DNA of 64,000 bases, taken from contig NZ_OY781918.1 of the NCBI RefSeq assembly GCF_963677195.1, positions 1,104,923 to 1,168,922 of the forward strand, in the 5' to 3' direction. The notes under the pieces are model-generated. The model was not told the origin of the DNA. It ran no database searches and saw only the letters and a list, made by a program, of their open reading frames with translations. Shown piece by piece: positions 6,575 to 14,145 of this stretch. Within the stretch, counting starts at the first letter, position 1, and each line of letters opens with the position of its first letter. This DNA comes from an uncultured Marinifilum sp. Its GTDB lineage: Bacteria; Bacteroidota; Bacteroidia; Bacteroidales; Marinifilaceae. Made by a program: the position numbers and the translations under genes.

Positions 6575-8854
6575 TTAGTAGTTTCCTAAAATTGATAAAC
6601 TTCCCTTAATGGGTTTAATTTCATCCGATTCAAATTCTATGAGATAATAATAAGCGCCATTGGGTAAAATAGAACCCTTATAATCTCCTTTCCAGTCGTT
6701 TTGATAAGCTTTGGAATGATAGATTTGCTGTCCATAAATATTAAAAATATAAACCTCAGGATTGCTTAAATCTGAATTGTAATGAATTAGCCAATTGTCG
6801 TTAATTCCATCGCCATTTGGTGTTAATGCATTGTTTACAATCACCTGTAAATCTTCGTTAATAGTAATTTCGGCAATTTCTCCCGATTCTGACGATCGGC
6901 ATGCATTATCATCAATAACTAAAACTTCGTATGTACCAGCTTCGAGTCCATTTAGTTCGAGAACAGATTTCTCACTTACTTTTGTTTCCCCAGGATTAAT
7001 AATATATGTATAGGGTGCTTTGCCATTGGTAACCGAAATGGCCAAATTACCATCGTAACCCGATTGTACCTCGCTGGTAAAAATTTGTAGTTTAGGATTT
7101 GTTTGGAGTACATAATCGGCTTTTGCTACAATTAGTTTTTCTTTACAATTTCCTATTCTTATTTGCAGATTAGAATTTTGGTCGGGAATAATATTTTCGA
7201 ATACCAAAGCATTGCCATTGCTGGTAATTTCCGATAATTCATCATCGCCATTTTGTAAAATGTAAGAAATACCCTTTAAAGTATTCGGAATTTCTATATC
7301 TATGCTTTCTCCCTCACAAATTTCATAAGGTGTTGCAAAAGTTTCAAGCGAGAGAGGAGAAAGATCAGGAACACTTATTTGTTTTGAATCATTTATTAAA
7401 ACAGGATCGCCGCAAACCGATTCGTGTGCATACACTTTATATGTTTTGCTATTGTTTTGTATTTGTGCCGGAAACTCAATGGTTCCGCCGTTTCCAAGTA
7501 AACTTGGTTCTATAAATTCTGTTCCATTGTGCAGTTGGTATAGAATATCTGTCTGGCTATTTTCTACAAACAGGCTTACTTCTTCGCCAGCGCAAATTGT
7601 ATCACGATCGCTAAGTATTTTTTTATCCTTTTCGGGATAATGATGAACATCTACATCAACTGTATATCTGATATCAACTGCAGCTAGGCATTTTTTACCT
7701 AGTGCTTCGATTTTATAAACAGTAGAACTTGTTGGACTGGTAGGCTCAAATTTTATTTCCTCACTATTTCCTTCTACCCATTCTCCAATAGGAATATCGT
7801 TAGCAAGTAATTGATAATGTACATTAGGATCGCTTGGAGTAAGAGAGACTGTAACCTCTTCTCCCTCGCATATTGTGTGCTTATCTATGGTTGGGTGCAA
7901 GTGCTCTTCAGGTTGTAAACCAACATCTACCCTAATAGATTTGTTTAAATGCACTGATGTACCACAAATATTATTGCTTGCTATTACCCTGTAATAAAGA
8001 GAACGAAAGGGTGAAAATTCAGGAAAGGATACTTGCGAACCGTTTCCCGAAATAGATTCTCCTTCCAGGTAAGTCCCATTAAAAAGTTGGTAACTTACAC
8101 CTTTTTCGCTTGTATCGAGAGAGATAATTGTTTTTTCACCAACGCAAATTTCAGGTTCCGAAATACTAAGATCAATATTTGTAATTGGTAAGGGAATAAC
8201 TTCAATATTTAAAGTGTTTGTAAGCTGTAATTTGCTGCTGCAAGTATTTTTTCTTGTTTCTATAAAATAAGAAGTGGTAGTGTCTGGCGAAACAGAGCTA
8301 AAATTCATTTGTCCGCCATTACCATTTGCCATACTAATTTCCTTTCCTTTACTATCTTTTAACCAATATGTGCATTCATTTTCCGAATTAGCAATAGAGA
8401 TAATTACAGGTTCATTCAGGCTTTCGCAAATTTCATTATCGCTTGCAGTAATAGTTAAATCGAGCTTAGGTGCTTCGAGAACTGTTACGCTTACGGTTTG
8501 AAGTAATTCGGTGCTTTCTAATGTGCTGATGTTTGTAGCTGTAATACTATAAATTGCTGTGGCAGCAGGAGCAAAGCTAAAGTTTATAGACGATCCTGTT
8601 CCATTTTGCGGAGATTCAATATTGTTACCGTTTGCATTTAATTCATACTCGACTCCTGTTTCGCTGGTAGAGAGAGAAATGCATATTGTTTCACCCTTGC
8701 AAATGCTTGTTTTATCAAGGCTAACATTTATTGTTTTGTCTGGTTCACTAGTTGTAAAACTAATTTTACTAGCCGACTTAGCAAATAAGGGGATAAAAAG
8801 TGCTAAGCATAGAAGAAGAAACGACTTTTGAAGCTTATTGTTAATATTCTTCAT
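6575..8854 (-). CDS. T9SS type B sorting-domain protein with Ig-like repeats
   Basis: 759 residues with a signal peptide, then six tandem repeats of ~85 residues each starting near an (E/S/T)IC.GE motif followed by alternating strands (SICKGE, EICESL, EICVGE, TICEGE, TICAGE, EICEGE), a SprB-like segment (NGKAPYTYIINPG...LNGLEAGTYEVLVIDDNAC) and a C-terminal gliding-motility-type domain of ~85 residues (NALTPNGDGINDNW ... NIYGQQIY ... LPNGAYYYLIEF). The last domain is the type B signal for export by the type IX system. The protein is thus a surface adhesin-like cargo of the PorP/SprF partner directly downstream. The ligand is unknown. Confidence 0.9.
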   Translation of the reverse strand: MKNINNKLQKSFLLLCLALFIPLFAKSASKISFTTSEPDKTINVSLDKTSICKGETICISLSTSETGVEYELNANGNNIESPQNGTGSSINFSFAPAATAIYSITATNISTLESTELLQTVSVTVLEAPKLDLTITASDNEICESLNEPVIISIANSENECTYWLKDSKGKEISMANGNGGQMNFSSVSPDTTTSYFIETRKNTCSSKLQLTNTLNIEVIPLPITNIDLSISEPEICVGEKTIISLDTSEKGVSYQLFNGTYLEGESISGNGSQVSFPEFSPFRSLYYRVIASNNICGTSVHLNKSIRVDVGLQPEEHLHPTIDKHTICEGEEVTVSLTPSDPNVHYQLLANDIPIGEWVEGNSEEIKFEPTSPTSSTVYKIEALGKKCLAAVDIRYTVDVDVHHYPEKDKKILSDRDTICAGEEVSLFVENSQTDILYQLHNGTEFIEPSLLGNGGTIEFPAQIQNNSKTYKVYAHESVCGDPVLINDSKQISVPDLSPLSLETFATPYEICEGESIDIEIPNTLKGISYILQNGDDELSEITSNGNALVFENIIPDQNSNLQIRIGNCKEKLIVAKADYVLQTNPKLQIFTSEVQSGYDGNLAISVTNGKAPYTYIINPGETKVSEKSVLELNGLEAGTYEVLVIDDNACRSSESGEIAEITINEDLQVIVNNALTPNGDGINDNWLIHYNSDLSNPEVYIFNIYGQQIYHSKAYQNDWKGDYKGSILPNGAYYYLIEFESDEIKPIKGSLSILGNY

Positions 8855-9286
8855 GTAAGAGAGTTATATTATTTGTGATGTTTGATGCAACATATTGGAT
8901 TGAAAAATAGATGGATTGAGGAGTGTTTCCAATTAATTGCTTTGTGTTTTTGATTATATGAGAAAATGCGTGATTTATCTGTTTATCATATCAATAAGTT
9001 TATATTTCTTTGTTTATTGATATTCATTAAATTAAAATTTAATTGTTTTTAATTTTTAACAGCAGAACTACTAAGGCTTATTTTGTAAATATTTGTTTTA
9101 GTGATATTTAAAAGTAAAGTTTAAGAAAAATTAAAATTTTGACTAAATTTAATTTACGAGTGGTGAAATTGGTCTAATAGTATGTCAAGCTTTAAAGTTT
9201 TTAAGCTTCGATTGATTTAATATTAAAGATTAACTCCCGATATATTTTTATACATTTGTTTTAAGTACATAAAATTGATTAATAAT
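8855..9286. other. Intergenic region between divergent genes, with a -7 box at 9251-9258
   Basis: This AT-rich stretch has no open frame of note. TACATTTG at 9251-9258 fits the -7 consensus for the dCMP deaminase gene 28 bases downstream. The promoter of the leftward T9SS operon was not found with confidence. Confidence 0.5.
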
Positions 9287-9751
9287 ATGCAAAATTCAGA
9301 AACATCGGACTTAACTGTTATGCAGGACAAACAAGATAAATTAGATAGAAGATATTTGAGAATGGCTGTAGTTTGGGCTGAAAATTCCTATTGTAAAAGA
9401 AGGCAAGTTGGGGCTTTAATTGTTAAAGATAAAATGATTATATCCGATGGATATAATGGAACGCCTTCTGGTTTTGAGAATGTATGCGAAGATGAAAATT
9501 CAAAAACAAAACCCTATGTACTACATGCCGAAGCAAATGCAATTACAAAAGTTGCTAAGTCGGGCAACAGTAGCGAAAATGCTACACTATACGTTACAGC
9601 TTCGCCTTGTATAGAGTGTGCAAAATTAATTATTCAGGCTGGAATTGTGCGTGTTGTATATTCAGAAGATTATCACAGTGCCGATGGTAAAGATTTGCTT
9701 GAACGAGCGGGAATAGAATTAAAATATATTTGTTTACAGGAAGAGAATTAA
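9287..9751 (+). CDS. dCMP deaminase
   Basis: 154 residues from the ATG at 9287; an upstream in-frame TTG at 9275 would add four residues but ATG is preferred. It carries the zinc cytidine/deoxycytidylate deaminase signature: H80-A-E82 in VLHAEANAIT and P-C108-IE-C111 in TASPCIECAKL, with H80 and the two Cys as zinc ligands and E82 as proton shuttle. It converts dCMP to dUMP, feeding thymidylate synthesis in the cytoplasm (ComEB-like). The S41 protease gene starts 10 bases after its stop, so the two are co-transcribed, although no functional link is evident. Confidence 0.92.
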   Translation: MQNSETSDLTVMQDKQDKLDRRYLRMAVVWAENSYCKRRQVGALIVKDKMIISDGYNGTPSGFENVCEDENSKTKPYVLHAEANAITKVAKSGNSSENATLYVTASPCIECAKLIIQAGIVRVVYSEDYHSADGKDLLERAGIELKYICLQEEN

Positions 9752-9761
9752 AATTTAATAC

Positions 9762-11366
9762 ATGAGTTACGACAATAAAAAAAGTGCGATAATTTTGCCA
9801 CTATTACTGGCTTGTGCAGTGGTGTTGGGAATGTTTATAAATTCCTTTTTTCAGAAAGGAAATTCGGGCGAGTCTGCTATTTTTCAAATGCCGCAAGCAG
9901 CTAGTAAGCTCGATATAGTTCTAGATATGGTTGAAGAAGATTATGTGGATACAGTTAGCACAGAGCAAATGATAGAGAAGGCAATTCCTTCTCTTCTAAA
10001 AGATCTGGATCCACATACGGTATATATTCCTGCCAAAGATCTGCAAAAAGTAAATGATGAGCTAAAAGGTAATTTTGGTGGAATTGGTGTTCAGTTTGTT
10101 CGTTATCAGGACACTGTGGCTATTGTGCGTGTAATTCCTGGCGGACCATCGGAAATTGGAGGAATAAAAGCAGGAGATCGTATTGTAACTGTCGACGATA
10201 CTTTAATAGTTGGGAAAGAAATGAAAGACGCTGATATTATGAAGCGCCTAAAAGGACCCAAAGGTACGCCGGTTAAAGTAGGTATTTATCGCCGAAGCTC
10301 AAATGAAAATATCGATATAGAATTGTTACGAGGCTCAATTCCTGTTCCCAGTGTTGATGTGGCTTATATGCTTACTCCCGAAATTGGTTATATAAAAGTA
10401 AGCCGCTTTGCAGCAACAACTTATTTCGAATTTTCAGAAGGCTTGCAGAAGCTTAAAAACGAAAAGACCACAAAGTTAATTGTCGATTTACGTGGTAATA
10501 CAGGTGGATATCTTTCCGAGGCAACAAATATGATTAATGAGTTTTTGCCAAAAGAAAAGATGATTGTTTATACGCATGGAAAATCGCAACCAAGAACCAA
10601 TTATATGTCTACGGGTAAGGGGCAATTCCAGGATTTACCAATTATTGTATTAATTGATGAGGCGTCGGCGTCGGCAAGTGAGATTTTTGCAGGTGCCATT
10701 CAGGATAACGACAGAGGTAAAATTGTTGGTCGTCGCTCTTTTGGTAAAGGTTTGGTGCAGGAACAGCGTATGTTGCCCGACGGATCGGCATTGCGTTTAA
10801 CCGTAGCCCGTTATTATACCCCTACGGGCAGATGTATTCAAAAACCTTACAACAACGGCAAAGAAGAATACTATAATGATATTAATCACCGATTTTTAAA
10901 TGGCGAGTTTCAAAAAAAGGATTCCATTCATTTTAACGATTCGCTAAAATTTACAACTCCAGGTGGAAATATTGTTTATGGAGGAGGTGGAATTATGCCC
11001 GATGTGTTTATTCCTGTTGATACCTCCGGATATTCTGATTATTTCAGACTTTTAAGTCGCAAAGGAATTATTTATCAGTATGCCTTCGAATTTGTCGATC
11101 AAAACAGACAACAGATGTTATCGATAAAAACTTATCAGGATGTTTTGAACTTTGTTAAAAACAAAAACATTATAAACAAAATGGTTGCCTATGCCAATAA
11201 GAAAGGTGTGAAACCAGATGCTAAAGGACTTCGACAATCGAGAGAGGTAATAGAAACTCAATTGAAAGCTTATATTGCTCGTGATATTATCGATGATGAA
11301 GGTTTTTATCCAATAATTAAAGATTTGGATAAAACACTTCAAGAAGCAGAATTGATTTTTGATTAA
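9762..11366 (+). CDS. S41-family C-terminal processing protease
   Basis: 534 residues: an N-terminal membrane anchor (about 9-28), a PDZ domain (about 95-180, with GIGVQF and PGGPSEIGGIKAGDRI), and an S41 catalytic domain. The catalytic dyad is Ser304 in SASASEIF and Lys329 in GRRSFGKGLVQ, with Gln333 four residues on, the spacing usual in CtpA proteases. A C-terminal extension of ~150 residues after the catalytic domain is common in Bacteroidota homologues. It should cleave C-termini of periplasmic or envelope proteins. It lies 10 bases after the dCMP deaminase gene and is followed by a terminator. Confidence 0.93.
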   Translation: MSYDNKKSAIILPLLLACAVVLGMFINSFFQKGNSGESAIFQMPQAASKLDIVLDMVEEDYVDTVSTEQMIEKAIPSLLKDLDPHTVYIPAKDLQKVNDELKGNFGGIGVQFVRYQDTVAIVRVIPGGPSEIGGIKAGDRIVTVDDTLIVGKEMKDADIMKRLKGPKGTPVKVGIYRRSSNENIDIELLRGSIPVPSVDVAYMLTPEIGYIKVSRFAATTYFEFSEGLQKLKNEKTTKLIVDLRGNTGGYLSEATNMINEFLPKEKMIVYTHGKSQPRTNYMSTGKGQFQDLPIIVLIDEASASASEIFAGAIQDNDRGKIVGRRSFGKGLVQEQRMLPDGSALRLTVARYYTPTGRCIQKPYNNGKEEYYNDINHRFLNGEFQKKDSIHFNDSLKFTTPGGNIVYGGGGIMPDVFIPVDTSGYSDYFRLLSRKGIIYQYAFEFVDQNRQQMLSIKTYQDVLNFVKNKNIINKMVAYANKKGVKPDAKGLRQSREVIETQLKAYIARDIIDDEGFYPIIKDLDKTLQEAELIFD

Positions 11367-11387
11367 GAGATTTATATATTGAAAAAG

Positions 11388-11419
11388 AAAGACTTACATG
11401 TATGTGAGTCTTTTTTTTT
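11388..11419 (+). terminator. Terminator of the deaminase-protease operon
   Basis: AAAGACTTACAT pairs with ATGTGAGTCTTT (one G-U), followed by nine T. Confidence 0.85.
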
Positions 11420-11524
11420 GCCTTAAAATTAAACCTTTTTAAAATTGAGAGGTCAAACTTCCGAAATCGATTTTACAAAAGCGCAGTAAATTATATCATT
11501 TTAAAAGAAATAGTTTTTAGATAT

Positions 11525-11596
11525 AATGCCGATAGATATTTGAAGTTCAATATCAAAATGAAGTAGAAGAGTATTTATCAAATACTAATCGGTATT
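11525..11596. repeat. Inverted-repeat element, copy 2 (72 bases)
   Basis: Arms AATGCCGATAGATATTTG (11525-11542) and CAAATACTAATCGGTATT (11579-11596) are an imperfect 18-base inverted repeat. Tips and length match the elements at 3584-3657 and 53615-53692. It lies 30 bases before the next gene and could act in its leader. Confidence 0.6.
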
Positions 11597-11626
11597 TATT
11601 TTCAAAAATTTTAAAAGTTAGACAAT

Positions 11627-12526
11627 ATGAAAAAGTTAGCAATTATAGGAATGATCTGTATGTTTTTTGTTACAGGAACAACAGGTTTATATGCACAAAG
11701 AGGACAACAGCAAGCTAGAAATGCAAAAAGACCTGTTCTTAGCGAAGAACAAAAAGGTCAAATGAAAGAAGTTCGTATTAAATATGCGAGCGAAACTAAG
11801 GATTTAAAAAACCAGTTGAACGAATTGCAGGCACATCAGCAAACTTTGGTGTCGGCCGATAAGCCAAATAAGAACGAGGTTTATGCCAATATCGATAAAA
11901 TGGGTGCAATTAAAAAGGAGTTGAACCTTAAGAGACTGGATATGCGCATAGATATGCGTTCCTCATTAAATGAAGAGCATGGAAACAGATTTGGCAAACA
12001 TGGCATGAAAAAAGGTCAGAAACATGCTCAGCGTGGAAAACAGGGAATGAGACAAGGAAGAGAACAGGGAAGAGAACAGGGAAGAGAGCAAGGAAGAAGA
12101 CAAGGCAATTTTCAGGATAATGAGGGAAAACAATTTGCACAAAGAGGGCAAAGAGAAAACCGAGGCCAGATGCAAAGAGGTGGAAAAAAGCAGATGCAAA
12201 GAGGCAATATGCTTAATTTTAGCGAGGAGCAAAAAGATCAGATGCAAGAGTTACGTATTGCTCATTTAAAAGACACTAAGAGTTTAAGAGATGAGGCCGA
12301 AGTGTTGAGATTGAAGCAAAGACAGATGATGACATCAGAAAATCCTGACAAAAATATGCTGGTATCCAATGTGAATGATCTTAGCAAAATTCAAACTCAA
12401 TTGGCAAAAAAGAGATTTGATAATCAGTTAGAAATGAGGAAAATTTTAGACGAGGATCAGTTAGTGCTTTTCTTAAGTCACTCTGGCAATAGAAAAGGTT
12501 TTAAGCACCAACGAAGAGCTTTTTAA
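11627..12526 (+). CDS. Periplasmic Spy/CpxP-like protein with duplicated domain
   Basis: 299 residues with a signal peptide (cleavage after LYAQ). Two homologous helical segments, about 38-118 (LSEEQKGQMKEVRIKYASET ...) and about 202-290 (FSEEQKDQMQELRIAHLKDT ...), resemble the Spy/CpxP (LTxxQ) fold of metal-stress and envelope-stress chaperones. They are joined by a very basic Gly/Gln/Arg-rich linker that holds a 12-base tandem repeat encoding REQG units. A periplasmic chaperone or metal-stress role is inferred from the fold. The double domain may mimic the dimer that Spy normally forms. It is monocistronic and has a strong terminator. Internal duplication at the DNA level is old, as codons differ. 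Confidence 0.75.
   Translation: MKKLAIIGMICMFFVTGTTGLYAQRGQQQARNAKRPVLSEEQKGQMKEVRIKYASETKDLKNQLNELQAHQQTLVSADKPNKNEVYANIDKMGAIKKELNLKRLDMRIDMRSSLNEEHGNRFGKHGMKKGQKHAQRGKQGMRQGREQGREQGREQGRRQGNFQDNEGKQFAQRGQRENRGQMQRGGKKQMQRGNMLNFSEEQKDQMQELRIAHLKDTKSLRDEAEVLRLKQRQMMTSENPDKNMLVSNVNDLSKIQTQLAKKRFDNQLEMRKILDEDQLVLFLSHSGNRKGFKHQRRAF
12053..12100 (+). repeat. 12-base tandem repeat in the Spy-like linker
   Basis: Four head-to-tail units of CARGGAAGARRR, in frame, encode the repeated Gln-Gly-Arg-Glu/Arg of the linker. A multiple-of-three unit allows slippage without frameshift, so linker length may vary between strains. Confidence 0.8.
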
Positions 12527-12552
12527 TCATAGATTAGTTTTTTACAATAGCG

Positions 12553-12584
12553 AAAGAGGTTCCTGATTATTTAGGAACCTCTTT
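12553..12584. terminator. Bidirectional terminator
   Basis: A perfect 12-base stem AAAGAGGTTCCT/AGGAACCTCTTT with an 8-base loop between the convergent Spy-like and hemN genes. Confidence 0.9.
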
Positions 12585-12596
12585 TTTATGTTTTGT

Positions 12597-13961
12597 TTAT
12601 ATCGCCTTAGAAAACATCTTATCCCCACCTTTTTGCGAATAGCGCAATTTGTTATCGAATGGTTTGGCAATGTTTCTCAGGAAAATCATGCCTAAGTCGG
12701 TAACTGTTAGTTTTTCTTCGTCTAGTTCTATTATTCCTTCCTCTTTCATTATAGTTAATTCTTCTATAATAGTTTCAGGAAGATATTTTTTCAGATCATC
12801 AGTAAAAAACAATTCACGGCGGCAGGTAATATCGAGAATTGCACGTTTTATGCTTACATCTTCCTTGGTAAGGAAATAGCCTTTTACCAAATCTAATTCG
12901 CCTTTACCAGCAGCGTTTTCGTAATCTTTAATGGCTTTAGTATTTTGCGCATAAGCATATTTTGCATCGGAGATTGACGAGGCTCCCAAACCAATTAAAA
13001 GTTCGGTGTGTGAAGTGTTGTACCCCATAAAATTTCGGTGTAGTCTCTTTTCTTCACGTGCCACAAACAATTCGTCGTGAGGCAGAGAGAAATGATCCAT
13101 ACCTATGTCGCTGTAATTTAATTCTGCCAGCCTTTCTTTACCCAAATCGTATAAAGCACGTTTGGCTGTACTATCGGGAATATCGGCATCGGTAAACATA
13201 CGCTGACCTTTGGTTTTCCAAGGTACATGAGCATAAGAATAATAGGCAATTCTATCGGGTTTAAGCTCTGCAACCTTCTCGAAAGTATCTCTAACCGAGC
13301 TTAGCTTTTGTTTTGGTAATCCGTATATCAAATCAAAATTCACCGATTTGTAACCAATTTCTCTTGCAGCTTCGGTTACTTCTTTAACAACTTCGAAACT
13401 TTGTTTGCGATTAATAATATGCTGTACCTCAGGATCGAAATCCTGAACACCATAACTTACCCTTCTAAAACCCACATCGTATAATGCTTGTAGGTGTTCG
13501 CGAGTGGTATTGTTTGGATGTCCCTCGAAGCTAAATTCATAATCGGGATGCAAATCTGCATTTTCTTTTAATCCGTTAATTAGCTTTTTCAGATTTTTGG
13601 GACTAAAGAAAGTTGGTGTTCCGCCACCTAAATGTAATTCGCGAAGTAGAGGTCTATCGCCAAAAGTATTCAGGTAAATTTTCCATTCCTCTAAAACTGC
13701 CTCTATATAACTTTCTTCAAGATCATGATTTTTAGTAATCACTTTTGTGCAGGCACAATAGGTACACAGGCGTTCGCAATAGGGTAAGTGCACGTAAATA
13801 CTAATTCCTTTGCTGGCATTCGATTCATCGAAACTACGTTTTACCACTTTTAGCCATTCCGAAACTTCGGGTTTTTTATCTCCCCAAAAAGGAACAGTAG
13901 GGTAGCTAGTATATCGTGGTACTGGTACGTTATATTTTTTGATTAAGAGTTCTTTGTCCAT
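12597..13961 (-). CDS. hemN: Oxygen-independent coproporphyrinogen III oxidase
   Basis: 454 residues, the usual size for HemN. The radical-SAM cluster motif is C62xxxC66xxC69 (YCERLCTYCAC, with the extra Cys71 typical of HemN). Further marks are the N-terminal RYTSYPTVPFW motif, LHLGGGTPTF, and the C-terminal HemN domain from about residue 360. It converts coproporphyrinogen III to protoporphyrinogen IX without oxygen, in the cytoplasm, for haem synthesis; this suits an anaerobe or facultative organism. It is transcribed alone from a TATCTTTG promoter just upstream. Confidence 0.95.
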   Translation of the reverse strand: MDKELLIKKYNVPVPRYTSYPTVPFWGDKKPEVSEWLKVVKRSFDESNASKGISIYVHLPYCERLCTYCACTKVITKNHDLEESYIEAVLEEWKIYLNTFGDRPLLRELHLGGGTPTFFSPKNLKKLINGLKENADLHPDYEFSFEGHPNNTTREHLQALYDVGFRRVSYGVQDFDPEVQHIINRKQSFEVVKEVTEAAREIGYKSVNFDLIYGLPKQKLSSVRDTFEKVAELKPDRIAYYSYAHVPWKTKGQRMFTDADIPDSTAKRALYDLGKERLAELNYSDIGMDHFSLPHDELFVAREEKRLHRNFMGYNTSHTELLIGLGASSISDAKYAYAQNTKAIKDYENAAGKGELDLVKGYFLTKEDVSIKRAILDITCRRELFFTDDLKKYLPETIIEELTIMKEEGIIELDEEKLTVTDLGMIFLRNIAKPFDNKLRYSQKGGDKMFSKAI

Positions 13962-13987
13962 AAAAAAAGCTTTATCGGTATTTCATA

Positions 13988-13995
13988 CAAAGATA
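13988..13995 (-). promoter_or_regulatory. -7 box TATCTTTG of hemN
   Basis: The complement CAAAGATA matches TAnnTTTG 27 bases before the start codon. Confidence 0.55.
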
Positions 13996-14145
13996 TCTTT
14001 TTTTATAAGAATTTAGAGTAATACAATTAGAATTGAGCATAGCTAAGTTGTAATTATTTGATAATAAAATATGCTTCTATTTTTTCTCATGTATTTACTA
14101 TTTATTATATTTAAAAGAATACTTTATGATATAAACTGATTATTT

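Noticed and set aside
12053..12100. Possible CRISPR-like array from regular 12-base units
   Set aside because: Units are contiguous, without spacers, and are in frame within a coding region.
11928..12247. Two long frames on the minus strand within the Spy-like gene
   Set aside because: They are shadows of the purine-rich, basic linker code on the + strand; no start context or family match.
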